In this document: positions 1 to 9,400 of the stretch, in pieces
How positions within the stretch are numbered: position 1 is the stretch's first letter
How the letters are laid out: every line of letters begins with the position of its first letter
Source of the DNA: Phoronis ovalis
Taxonomy: Eukaryota; Phoronida; Phoronidae
NCBI GenBank assembly: GCA_028565635.1
Contig: JAOXYB010021280.1
Coordinates: 1-15,753 of the forward strand
DNA length: 15,753 nucleotides
Reading direction: 5' to 3'
Program-made: the position numbers and the translations under genes
The notes under the pieces: model-generated
Seen by the model: the letters and a program-made list of their open reading frames with translations, nothing else
Database searches by the model: none
Told to the model about the DNA's origin: nothing

Positions 1-130
1 GCCAGTCGGCCATTTTAGTTCTGAATGACCCCAAAATCAATAGGCTTCATTGTCACAAAGCGAGTAATATACGATTTTAGTTTCATATGGATATCACATT
101 GCCTTCTTGAGATATCTCGATAACAGTAAA
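1..130. repeat. Dispersed-repeat fragment
   Basis: The stretch contains 'gaccccaaaatcaatagg', followed by 'tcattgtcacaa' and later 'gagatatctcgataac'. Sequences of this kind, with 'tgaccccaaaatcaatagg', recur widely in bivalve and other marine invertebrate genomes as parts of dispersed repeats. No coding potential was seen. The assignment rests on recalled resemblance, and the boundaries are approximate. Confidence 0.4.
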
Positions 131-184
131 TTTGACGCAGGGTAAATCCAAAGTACCTCCAGCCTACTGCTGGGGGTACAATAA

Positions 185-359
185 CCAATCAGGACCCAGT
201 TCAAAGGTCACAACCTCCATATATAACCCTCTATAGCCTAAACAGGCTTCATTCCCTTTCACCACCTCACTCACGGAAGGTTCTCAATTTATTCAATTAA
301 TTACAATGAGTCATCCGCCCTCCTCCCCACCGTCACCTTATTCATGGGTAGCTCATTAG
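185..359 (+). promoter_or_regulatory. Promoter-like CCAAT/TATA arrangement with a short ORF
   Basis: On the plus strand there is a CCAAT box at 185-189 and a TATA box (tatataa) at 220-226. An ATG follows at 306-308, about 80 nt after the TATA box. The ORF from that ATG is only 17 codons, begins Met-Ser-His-Pro-Pro, is rich in Ser and Pro, and stops at 357-359. The spacing is like that of compact animal polymerase II promoters, for example histone genes. No downstream gene is recognisable, so this may be a promoter relic carried by a repeat or a chance arrangement. Confidence 0.25.
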
Positions 360-723
360 CCTTGGATATAGATAATTATATGGTTTTATCTTCTGGTAAT
401 TTCTGGAGAAATTTAGTTGGTGCCCTGAAATAACTAATCAAACTCATTATAATTTGTATTGTTAAACTCTATTCTTTATATTAATAAACATGTGCCTACG
501 GGTGCTTTTAAATTGCATATACGACTTTGTTCTTGTGATATAAATAAATTTAGTTTATCATCGCATTTATAACAATTTTAAAATCCAATTCAAATACGGT
601 CACACGATTTTTCACTCCATAATTTTAAAGAACACTAACTGGCAGAATAATAATCACAGAAACTGTAATAAGAAAAGACTCTACATTTATTGAATGACCA
701 AATCAAATACATTAGTAACAAAC
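360..723. other. Non-coding flank of the last visible exon
   Basis: AT-rich sequence that is probably the start of the intron following exon 724-879. No exon, RNA gene or clear repeat was recognised in 360-670. The last 40 nt or so before the exon (about 680-723) align with the stretch below the other GCC2/GCC3 exon (about 14493-14536), so they belong to the duplicated unit. Confidence 0.5.
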
Positions 724-879
724 CTTCACAGCTGTCAACATTTTTGTTTCCTTCTCCAATGTTGGAAGTGCCATTTGGGCATAAAAGACATTCCAATTGA
801 TTGGTTTCTGGTTGATATGTTCCTGCTTGGCAACGCACACATTGAGTGCCATTGGAAAAAGTTCCTGCAGTGCAACCCA
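724..879 (-). CDS. Exon: GCC2/GCC3 (ephrin-receptor-like) module, second copy
   Basis: A 156-nt exon, phase 1 at both ends, with acceptor AG at 881-880 and donor GT at 723-722 (GAAG|GTTTGT). The protein runs from GCTAGTFSNGTQC through CVRCQAGTYQ to ECLLCPNGTS and ends SCE. The spacing of Cys pairs with 'GT(F/Y)' motifs is the GCC2_GCC3 / ephrin-receptor-like pattern found in polydom-type proteins. It carries two N-glycosylation sequons (NGT). It matches the exon at 14537-14692 at 41 of 51 residues, and flanking intron sequence is also similar. The Val completed across the junction with exon 1427-1667 confirms the frame. It is the last exon visible in the direction of transcription, and the gene continues beyond position 1. 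Confidence 0.9.
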
Positions 880-1426
880 CTGTAAGAACAAAATTATATA
901 TAACATGATAACTTCGCCAAAAAAAGATGTAGACTCAACAATGCAAAACAGGCACACAAATATGAGCAAAAATGTGTTGTAAATTCTACACAAAAGTAGG
1001 GTTCCATATATGTTTGTTAACCAGACTACTACATGTGTTGCTAAATACACTGATCTAAATAAAGCTAAATCATGATTACAAGAATTAACTGGCAGATAAT
1101 TATCTAGTCTGTTAAAGTATTGGAAGCTTTATTTTCTCATTATATAGCCTCTGCCATATGTTTATTCTTTCAAGTTTTTATACACTTTTCTAGTAGATCC
1201 CTGAGTTTATAACACAGCAGGGAAGGGTTTATTTTATTAAAGCTGTAACTAAAAAGGACATTGTGTTCTGTGTATTTAGAGGAGATATAACTGTATGCAC
1301 CATAACACATGGATTTCATGACAATTAACTTGGTTATTCAGCAATACTGTAGGTAAACATAGGATAGAGTTATAGGGTTGACAAATTATGCCTACTAGCA
1401 AATATCAAGATAACACGTTTACGTAC
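880..1426 (-). other. Intron, 547 nt, partly duplicated
   Basis: The first 120 nt or so beside the GCC2/GCC3 exon (about 880-1010) align with the intron beside the other GCC2/GCC3 exon (about 14693-14815). Shared words include 'aaaacaggcac' and 'taaattctac'. The rest is AT-rich and nothing else was recognised. Confidence 0.6.
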
Positions 1427-1667
1427 CACAGTAGTAAGGATCCTCATTATAAGTGACGTGCACTTGACCAGATTTGCATGAAAATGTTTCATCGGTTTTA
1501 GTTAGATTGTTGCTTGTATTAGGGCAGTTTGACACACCATCAGGAACTAAATTAATAGTTTCATCAAGTTGAAAAGTTATCTCATTGGAACAAGCGTAAT
1601 GAAAGTTAGGAGAAAATGTATCAATTCCATTGGTTGTAGCAATTATAATTTCCGCCACAGCATTAAA
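1427..1667 (-). CDS. Exon: second half of an unnamed region between sushi and GCC2/GCC3
   Basis: A 241-nt exon, phase 0 in and phase 1 out. Acceptor TTTTAG lies just above 1667; donor is TGTG|GTACGT at 1426-1425. The peptide starts FNAVAEIIIATTNG, contains HYACSNEITF, a 'VPDGVSNCPNTSNN' stretch with two sequons, SCKSG, and ends DPYYCG. It has four cysteines. It continues the exon at 3521-3732 at an in-frame Gln|Phe junction and leads straight into the GCC2/GCC3 exon. Polydom/SVEP1-like proteins have a conserved stretch without a widely used domain name at this position, between a sushi domain and the ephrin-like repeats; this exon fits by position and cysteine content. I cannot assign a function. 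Confidence 0.85.
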
Positions 1668-1697
1668 CTAAAATAGAAAAGAAGAACATTATTTGAA

Positions 1698-3335
1698 GTG
1701 TCAATGTAAATTACTCTTTTTTTCCATAATGGTTAAAGAATCAAATTTATGCAATAAATTAAGCAAAAATGAAATGGCCACTAAAACACATAAAACAAAG
1801 GCAAAACTGGATGGTGACCTAATATGAAATAATAGTACATTAATAGTACATTTTGAATTTTTCAAAAAATGCTAAAACTATTGGATGGCATAACATTGCC
1901 GGAAAAACAGTATTCTCGTCAGATGTTGCTGCTTAGTGTTACATAGGACTTTGACACATGACAGGCACTTCCGTCATTTGCATACAAATTACTGACCTGC
2001 AGTGTCCAGGTGAACTCTTTTTCCAATTACTATATACCCGAGGTGTATCTTGTAAACCCTCCCATAATGCAGTTTTTTATTATGCCTCGCAAAGCTGTGC
2101 TATCCGTGGATGCAAAAAACATTATTGAATCTATTTTAAATTAATGAAAAGGAAAAACTATGAGGAAGGCTTATGTACAGTGTAAACAATCCTGTGGGTG
2201 TACAGGAAAGTCAACATTAAGGCTAAGCAGGACTCTTGTCACTGTTTAAATGAAATTCATGAAAAATTCGCATTACATTTTTGTTACTCTAAGAGATGTT
2301 TTCCAAATTATTTAACATTCAAGTTATGTCATAAAGGTATTCTCAAACTATTGTGTAAAATTTAATGAAATTTAATTAGCGTTTAATTACACCCTATGAA
2401 AATCGTTAGGTACATCCTAGAGGAAAACTCAGTAGATAAAAAGTCAGACTAACTATATTTTTAATAACTAATCAATACTCCCATAATTTCTTTTTGATCA
2501 TTTTTAAATTGCACCAAGGATTCTGATTATATAAACAATTTCGTGTTTTTAGCAAATGATGGAAGTATCGTTCACTTCTTAAAAATGTAGTTAGCTCCAA
2601 TTTAAATCTGCAGGATTTTGCTGTAGGATGTATCTTATGATTTTAATTAAAATTTTGTGTGTTGCATACACAAGTCTAAAAATACCACCATAAAATAGCA
2701 TGAATGTTAAAGTTTCAGAAAACATTTATTTTATATGAAAAAAATGAAATGCATATTTTTTATGAATTTTTATTTAAACGGTGACGGGGGTCCTGCTTAG
2801 CCTTAATATCATTAAAAATGCTAATAGCAAGAATATATTGATTTCATATAAATAAGAAATTGTTTTTTTTTTTGTATTTATTGTGTTGACAGTTTCTGTT
2901 CAACAAAACTTGATATATGAAAATGGACATTTAAAACGTATGAATTATTTGTGCATATTTATAAAAATGAACTTCACAATAAAATACAGCTTCCTGTTTT
3001 TTAAAATAGTATTTAAAAGTAGTATATGTATATGTACATGCAGAACAATCCTGATCTTTTGAAATGATCTCTTTTACATCGGGCTCTTCTAGCTGCCCAC
3101 TTAGTTGTGTGTAGTGACATCTGTGGCAAGAATACTGTTTTTCAATAGTTTTAGCATTTTTTTGTGAGAAATTATGTATTGCAAAAATTCAAAATTACTA
3201 TATGATTTATGTTAGGTCACCATCCCATTTTGAGTTTTTTGTTGAATGGTTTTAGAGGACATTTGGTTTCCCCTAAGTTATTGCAAAAATTCAATTCTTT
3301 AAACATTATGGAACAAAGAGTAATTTTAATTACAC
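1698..3335. repeat. Giant imperfect inverted repeat filling an intron
   Basis: The left arm (about 1698-2490) is an imperfect reverse complement of the right arm (about 2552-3335), with a loop of about 60 nt. Anchors are evenly nested: ggatggtgacctaa 1809-1822 with 3212-3225; atgctaaaactattg 1869-1883 with 3143-3157; ttaaggctaagcaggac 2217-2233 with 2790-2806; tacatccta near 2411 pairs with taggatgta near 2624. All centre on about 2512-2517. The similarity runs nearly the full arm length with scattered mismatches and small indels. The element occupies almost all of intron 1668-3520. It looks like an old foldback or MITE-like element, or an inverted duplication. No transposase is intact. Confidence 0.85.
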
Positions 3336-3520
3336 GTAAACAATATATCTTGATTTTAGGAATAGACATTCAAACTGTCTGCTAGTTGCTGACAGCCCAT
3401 TATACAGTACATAATTACATGTTATGGTTGCAATGACTACAATATAAAAAGCATGGCAAAGTCAAATATAAATTTTATGGATTTCAAAATAAAACACTTT
3501 TTAATTTACCACTATCTTAC

Positions 3521-3732
3521 CTGATTACCATTCAAGGTAGCATTTACAATTTTAACAGTTATTTCATATTCCAAAGTTTGATGGATGAACTGGCATAGAG
3601 ATCCAATAGTCACACTAAACTCAGTGAGGAGCAGCTGGGAGTAAACTTCAACAGGATTATCACATTGATCCAGTGGTTCATCAAGAACAAAATCTGCCTG
3701 CACCGTCATAACGAAAATTGGATTAAGAATTG
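3521..3732 (-). CDS. Exon: first half of the unnamed region after the sushi-like module
   Basis: A 212-nt exon, phase 1 in and phase 0 out. Acceptor is AATTCCAG just above 3732; donor is CAG|GTAAG at 3520-3519. The peptide begins (Pro)-ILNPIFVMTVQADF, has DQCDNPVEV and GSLCQF cysteines, and ends EITVKIVNATLNGNQ with one N-glycosylation sequon. The alternating hydrophobic pattern suggests a beta-rich fold. It joins exon 1427-1667 in phase 0. The pair encodes about 150 residues with six cysteines between the six-cysteine sushi-like module and the GCC2/GCC3 repeat. An apparent start ATG at 3709 is internal and not a true start, because the frame is open up to the acceptor and continues into exon 3849-4052. 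Confidence 0.85.
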
Positions 3733-3848
3733 CTGGAATTGGAAAAATATCATATTTTATAATACATGCATGTTGTTTATTAGAAACACAGTAGATTCTT
3801 GAAGTAAACCATCAATGTCTGATATCAAAGACATATTCTGCTACTTAC

Positions 3849-4052
3849 GAGCACAGTCAGGTACAGTGTTGCTTGGCATCCATTGTCCTCCAATTGTACA
3901 GACATACAAAGGTGGAGTATATAAGAACATGTAGTATTCTGGACATGCAACATTACATAAAAAACCAATTCCAGCCTGGCCTTGTACATTAACAGTGCAT
4001 GTTCTGTAACCATTTGCAGGTGGCAGCAGTTCAAACAATGAGCAATCAAGGG
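3849..4052 (-). CDS. Exon: six-cysteine sushi-like (CCP) module after the HYR domains
   Basis: A 204-nt exon, phase 1-1. Acceptor is TTTGTAG above 4052 and donor is C|GTAAGT at 3848-3847. The module reads LDCSLFELLPPANGYRTC, then GFLCNVACPEYY, then LYVCTIGGQW and NTVPDCA. The 'C..(x)W....PDC' end and the 'PANGY' start are typical of sushi domains. It has six cysteines instead of four, like the selectin-type or polydom sushi domain that follows the two HYR domains. It is clearly different from the seven sushi exons further upstream, which end in 'AL(F/Y/L)C', so it was not made by the same recent duplications. It joins exon 4520-4673 through a completed Ser codon. Confidence 0.88.
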
Positions 4053-4519
4053 CTACAAATAAATTATGCAGCATGTAAGAAAATCTTAGAATATATTCAA
4101 AAACTATATCATCGGTTTATATACACAATTAAAACATTTTTACTTTGTAGTTATAAACACCTAAGGTCTAAATATAAATTTGCATTTATTTAAAAATAAA
4201 TTTAATGTAAACCTTACAGTAAGTAATAGATGATACTTATATTATATTAATTTAAAATGAAATGTATTTTGTTATAACTTAATTTCATGACAGTTTGCAT
4301 CAAAACAATCAGGTTCCGACATGAGCAACAAATATTCATACACACAAAATGGTGCCAAGTACTCTGCACTTAATGCATCTTCATCAACAGCAGGCAAATG
4401 TTATTAATTAGATAGACCATACTGATAGACCAGTATGACCACAGTGAGGCATAACATTAACAAGTGTTCAGCTAATCTAAGCAAAATATCGGACATATGT
4501 GTCTTGTGTTAAAACTTAC
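4053..4519 (-). other. Intron, 467 nt
   Basis: AT-rich intron with proper AG and GT borders. The only structure noticed is a short hairpin, catactg at 4418-4424 and cagtatg at 4431-4437, with a 6-nt loop. No exon or repeat family was recognised. Confidence 0.5.
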
Positions 4520-4673
4520 ACTGTATCTGATAGTCAAATGAGCAATTAGACACCAAGCCACTATTATCTGTTGCTGTAACAACCACATTTGTAGTATCCA
4601 ACAGGTCTACAAAAGTTCCATTTTCAGGAGAGTAAGTGATACTAGCTATTCCACTGTAGTCAGTTCCGGTCAC
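4520..4673 (-). CDS. Exon: C-terminal part of the second HYR domain
   Basis: A 154-nt exon, phase 0 in and phase 1 out. Acceptor is TTTTTTAG above 4673 and donor is CAGT|GTAAGT at 4519-4518. It has no start codon and is easily overlooked. The peptide reads VTGTDYSGIASITYSP, then NGTFVDLLDTTNVVV, then TATDNSGLVSNCSF and ends DYQIQ. The 'V.ATDNSG....C.F' ending is the HYR domain signature. It completes the domain begun in exon 9554-9724, across a 4.9-kb intron. It carries sequons at NGT and NCS. Confidence 0.87.
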
Positions 4674-5729
4674 CTAAAAAATATGAGAATTTCATTCAAT
4701 AAAATAATATAGTATGGGTATAGGGAGAAAGATCCAGATGAAAAAATAGACAAGAAAATTTCTGTAATGTATACTGTTTCAAGGACTATAGTTACATGTG
4801 TATAGGATTATCCAAATATCAAACATTCTTATAATTGGCATAGCACAAGTGCAGACAAGTTCAGATAAAATGAGCTATATATATATGATTTAAAAAAATT
4901 ATCTGTGCAATCTTGTAACATGTGGCATATATTATACAATTTTAATTTTAAAAAATCGAGAAAAAAAATTAAAAGTATTCAACAATTGCAAAGTTCAGAT
5001 TTTCCTACATAGTATCATAATTTGATCTATGTAATGTGGCTCATATACAGGTAGTATAGTTTGTAGCTGGACTGCAATTTGCTTAAGATGTAAAACAAGA
5101 CGTGTACAATACATCCAATTACATCATATTGCAAGGCTCACGTAGTCTGCAGCCATGATTTGAAGTTGGGCAGCAATTTGAAGTTTTTTGAAGTAGTTTC
5201 TTTAAGGGATTACATTGATTTCGTACAGTAAAGTAATACGTAAAGTAAAGTACTTGATACTGCAAATGTCAAAGATTCAGATTAGCTATTGATCCACTTT
5301 TCAAAGTCATTTCAAGGTTTGGCAGCACTGAAACCTTAATTTTTTGATTTTTCTTGTTTTCCTCCTTTGCGCTGGCTATTTTGTCCACCTTTGTTTGAAA
5401 GGCAAATCATTTGCAAGAGATTGAAAGTAATGTTAGTTTTTTAAAGTAAAATGTACCAAAATTTGATGGAATTAGTTAAGCTAGGGCAAAAGTATAATTT
5501 TGTCAGCAGCGATTGGGTATTTTTCCGGAGGTAGTCTATAAAGTAGAATAGCAAAAAATTTGGCGGTCAGACCTGCACAAAAAATTAACCACTAATAAGA
5601 TACATAATGATCTTCAGTTCCTAACCGGTGATTTATTTTTTTGCACAATGTCTAGAAAATTTTTATTATGAATGATTTTTGTTACTATAGAAATTGATGG
5701 GAAAATCATTGTGCCTTATATTAACTATG

Positions 5730-5870
5730 CGATCTCATGGGGAAGCTAACTGTGCTGTTGAGCACTCTAGGGATATGTTTGCCCAAGCATTGTGTTAATT
5801 TCACAGACCGAGGCTTAAACGCATTTGTTGGCTGTTCTTAATGATTCAAGCCGAGCACTAGTTAGTCTCA
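5730..5870. repeat. Degenerate dispersed repeat, copy 1
   Basis: Shares ctcatggg, tcacagac(c/t)ga, cttaaac and aagccgag, in the same order and orientation, with 9885-10035. The copies are about 140-150 nt and diverged, possibly SINE-like. No polymerase III boxes or tail could be established. Confidence 0.35.
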
Positions 5871-6060
5871 TGTATGAACAACTTGTCCATTCTACACCCA
5901 GGGTGACAAAACTTAATATCAGAAATAAGTTGAACATAGTTCGACCTTGAAAATATAGATCAAGATTAAAGGTTTTGTAATTATATTTATGAACAAATAC
6001 AAAACATATCCTTGGGGAGGGTACTCTCATTGAAACTGATTGCATATATATATATATGTA

Positions 6061-7335
6061 CCGCCCCCTTTTGCAGTCTTTGTTTTTACCATATGGGATA
6101 TCTTTTGTATTTAGTTGACATTACCATGGGGTGCTTATTTGCAAATATCTTTTCACTTGGGGTATACATTTTCAAAAAGTAATTCATTACCATGAATGGA
6201 GTATTTCTTGAAATGTTTTTCCATTGATATCATCGATCATAACCTCGTCATACAAACAGCTATTTCTGCATTTGTCACCACCCGATGTACTTTTCCAGAA
6301 TTTTTTTACCATGGGATATGGATTTGACTAATAAGGCTTTTACCATGAGGTATATTTTTAAAAAGCAATTTTACGATGTTAATGGTTTTTTACCTAGAGC
6401 CTCATACTCCTACCAAGTTTTTGTAAAGTAAATCCCTGGGACTTATGCATGACTTTAAATACATTTCTAGCTGTAAAAGTTGTGAGATACTGAAACCATA
6501 ATGTACCATGTATACATAGTTTCACCTTGAATGTCAAGGTCAAGTAATCATTTGATGTGAAACTATTAAACTTTCATGCATGACTTGGAACTACACTTCT
6601 GCCTGTACTTATAGCTTTCTATACATAGACCGTAATGTAAAACGTGTTCACACTTTGACATTGAACATCTAGTTCAATTTAAGAAAGTAGGATCAAACAC
6701 ACACATGATAACTATATACGAACAATGTCTCTATGCTTCATAGTTTTTGAGATGTAGGCCAAAAAGTATTGCACTGAAAATCTAAGTCAAACATACTATT
6801 GCTTGCTTTGCAGTCCTCATAAACCTATATATCTGCATCACTAAGAGTGTTATAGTTTTTAAATTACTAGAGCATTATGAACTCTGTATGTGTAGTTTAA
6901 TCTTGAAAGACAAGGCCATGCAAATGTGATCATCTGAGGTGTGGAATATGATTTCTAGTATTCATTTGTACTGGTGAAAGAAATTCGTTTTTGCTAATCT
7001 GTAGAAAACTCCTAAATTGGGTCTTCACATATGGAATGCTTAAAAGCCTTCACTGAAGCCTTAAATTCTGTGCTATAAATGTACCACATGCAGGTGATAC
7101 AAATCTCTAAATGCCAAGTGAATGAAAGTATACCTATGGCAAAAAAACAGTAACAAATTCCTGGAAATTTGCATCCAATAATGGTAAAGAATCATTTATT
7201 GAAAATATATATCTCATGGTTAAACTTTATTAGCAAAAAGCACACCCATGGTAAAAAGCGTTTTAAAAATAAACATGAAAAAGATATAGATATAACCACT
7301 GGCAAAAGTGGAAGCTGAAAAAAGGGAGCCCATAT
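6061..7335. mobile_element. Foldback-like non-autonomous element with subterminal inverted repeats
   Basis: The left part (about 6061-6400) and right part (about 7020-7335) are degenerate reverse complements. Both carry reiterated 'tttaccatggggtata'-like words (6089, 6121, 6188, 6308 and 6340 on plus; inverted copies near 7215, 7246 and 7183). Outer ends read 'cccccttttgcag' at 6063 and, inverted, 'cccttttttcag' near 7330. The central part holds a tandem array. No protein-coding capacity was seen. The layout resembles bivalve elements with a tandem-repeat core (pearl or Helentron-associated types), but the ends and target-site duplication could not be defined. Confidence 0.55.
6440..6960 (+). 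repeat. Tandem array of about four units of ~130 nt
   Basis: Successive units can be aligned from 'gcatgactt' at about 6447 and 6578, 'acatgataacta' at about 6703, and 'gcatcacta' at about 6834, giving a period of about 125-131 nt. Each unit continues with a 'tatagtttttgag'-like word, then 'catgtatacatagtttcaccttg' or an equivalent, then an 'aaggtcaa'-like word. The units are strongly diverged. The array lies in the middle of the foldback-like element. Confidence 0.55.
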
Positions 7336-8042
7336 GGGGTGTCACATACAAACATGCAGTCACAGTGAAAGAAATATGACTATATACCTGAGCACTATGT
7401 GCAACAGGCTTTTACATGTTTACAAACCTATATCTCAAATATACAAGTCAATATTAATATTCAGACAAAATTCTGTAGAAATACAAGATTTAGGTACAAA
7501 CCAAAAATGTATTATTTTCTAAAACAACAACCATAAAAGTCATATATAAAAGAATTAAAATTGCCCACAAACAATGAGATTCCAATGATGACTCCTGTAG
7601 CTTTTTAGCTACAATACGTAAAATGGAAGCAGTAGTCTTTCTGAAAATGCTGTTTCTTCCTAATTCATATCTGTATAAGCTTGTTCTGCTTTTAGCTGAA
7701 GACACTTTCAAACAGAATCATGTCTCAGTTATTTAATACTCATATATTTTTTCCATAATAATAACCTGAACTAGTTTTGTATGCCTTATTCTCTTATGCC
7801 ATATACCACAGATGTGATGATCACGAACAAAATAATTACAAATAAAGAATTTTGCTACCCATTATGCAATAATTTGAAAACAAAATAATAACAATGAACA
7901 GCTTTGTGCTCTAAACAAAACCAGAAACTGAATAAAATTGTGGAAAATGTATATACAAGCTAGCTATCAGCACATCCCAGGACAAAATCAGTTGTTAAGA
8001 AATTTAAAACAATCATGCACACATTTTGCTAGTAATTGCTAG

Positions 8043-8560
8043 TCATCTTATTGTTTTGATTACATATAACGTGCATGTAAATTTATTCGTTGGATTCACT
8101 TCTTCAAAAGTATTAGTATCAACAGTATTGAACAATTTAGATCTATGTTTACAGTGTAATGAGCAACAACATATAAAATGTATTTCATCTTCATATTTGT
8201 TACAATTTGGGCAGAATCTTTGTTCAGGGGGATTTTTGGTCTGGTGTATCTCGTGCATTCCATATTCGGTGTGTGAGAACTAGTTCCAAGTTTAGCTTTT
8301 AACAGAAGACTGTATCGAAATCGTTTAAAATCTTCACATATTTTTCATGTTTGAATTCATACTTAAAAAGAGACTATGTCTTAAGCAAAAGTTTAAAGAA
8401 TTTTTGTTTTATGGCGTCTTTAAACCGGTTTAAACATTTTGGGAAAACTTGTTTGTGGATTTTGCTCATACTTTCTGAAAACCAAAGTAGTAAGATTTCC
8501 ATACAAAGTTTCTGTCCAAGAATTACACATACGTTTAGAAATAATTTTCATTTCTGAAGT
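8043..8560 (-). pseudogene. Remnant of non-LTR retrotransposon ORF2, C-terminal region
   Basis: Reading the minus strand gives, in order, CNSWTETLYGNL (about 8525), KYEFKHEKYVKILNDF, then LLLKAKLGTSSHTPNME, then RYTRPKIP, and finally PPEQRFCPNCNKYEDEIHF (about 8170-8230). This is the ordered pattern seen at the C-terminal end of many invertebrate LINE ORF2 proteins: 'Y..fK.e...E.YL', '(L)RTSSH.L.IE.GRY', then a C-x2-C zinc motif and 'EDE.HF'. The reading frame changes at least twice, once near a C5 run (8227-8231 on the plus strand), and stops interrupt it upstream. No reverse transcriptase or endonuclease core lies nearby, so this is a 5'-truncated, dead insertion within the intron. The clade cannot be decided from this piece. 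Confidence 0.72.
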
Positions 8561-8879
8561 TACATTAAAATAAATATTTAAGTTCATCTTTATAGGTGCT
8601 TTCCATTAGTATTTTGTCAGGCATTTCCAATAACTTGCACCATAATTTCACCATTCCGACTCGTACATCAATAATTAAAGACCAAGCTCACCATATACAG
8701 CAGCATTAGATGTACGTGTATGCGCCCCTAGAGAATTGTGTATAGAATGTAAGGCACACTGTAATCCAGGTGCTGATTCACTCAAATAAATTTACTCGGA
8801 CATATAACAAAAATTATTTAAAGTCTCTAAATTTATTGAGGTGTCCACATTATTCAAGCTATATGTATATTTTAACAAT

Positions 8880-9400
8880 AAAAATTAAGAGGTGGAAATA
8901 TAAATGTATACATTTTTGAAAAAGTTATACTTTTTACTTTAGAAATCATTTAGTAAGTTTGAATCTGGTTGACCTTGCGGAGCAATTTTTGTGGGAAAAA
9001 ATGTGTTTTTAGTTTAAGTTTTCTAATAAAATATTTTTAAAAAATCTACAAACTTAAAATTATACCAAAATAATTGTAGTATATACTTTTGTCTTACAAA
9101 TTGCACAATTTACAATGTAATTCCAGGGTTATAAGCTAAATGCATTATTACTATAATAAAGCAAAATTTGTAGATTTATATCTAATAATAAATTGTGCAG
9201 TTTTAACTTTGTAAATGGAGTGGTTTTTGACTTGTTTTTGTGAAAATTAAAATTAACAAAAAAAAGTTTTTTCTTCTATGGCCACTTATCAGATCATGAC
9301 AAGTATTTTCAACATTTTGTCTTCTGAAAATATAACTTTTCCAAAATATACACTTATGTATATCTAATTCTTCATCTTAATTATGAAAATTAGAAAGAAA
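8880..9400. repeat. AT-rich degenerate inverted repeat
   Basis: The left side has 'aattaagaggtgg', 'gaaaaagttata', 'ctacaaac' and 'ttgcacaattta'. The reverse complement of the right side has 'aattaagatgaag', 'gaaaagttata', 'ctgcacaattta' and 'ctacaaat' in broadly the same order. The centre is near 9140. AT-richness inflates such matches, so this is weaker than the repeat at 1698-3335. Confidence 0.4.

Noticed and set aside
712-1050. Minus-strand 112-codon frame with a hydrophobic, membrane-like stretch
   Set aside because: It overlaps the GCC2/GCC3 exon in another frame and otherwise runs through intron. The real frame has the cysteine pattern and splice sites; the hydrophobicity comes from T-rich intron sequence.
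4418-4437. Short hairpin as a regulatory RNA or terminator
   Set aside because: A 7-bp stem in a 467-nt AT-rich intron is expected by chance, and no conserved context was seen.
5815-6045. Minus-strand 76-codon frame with a hydrophobic segment
   Set aside because: It lies in repeat-derived intron DNA, has no domain motif and no splice-compatible context with its neighbours.
6044-6059. TA dinucleotide run as a microsatellite or origin
   Set aside because: It is short and such runs are common in AT-rich intron DNA; nothing supports a special role apart from lying next to the foldback-like element.
8026-8283. Plus-strand 85-codon frame
   Set aside because: It is the complement of the LINE ORF2 remnant, whose motifs lie on the minus strand; the plus-strand peptide matches nothing.
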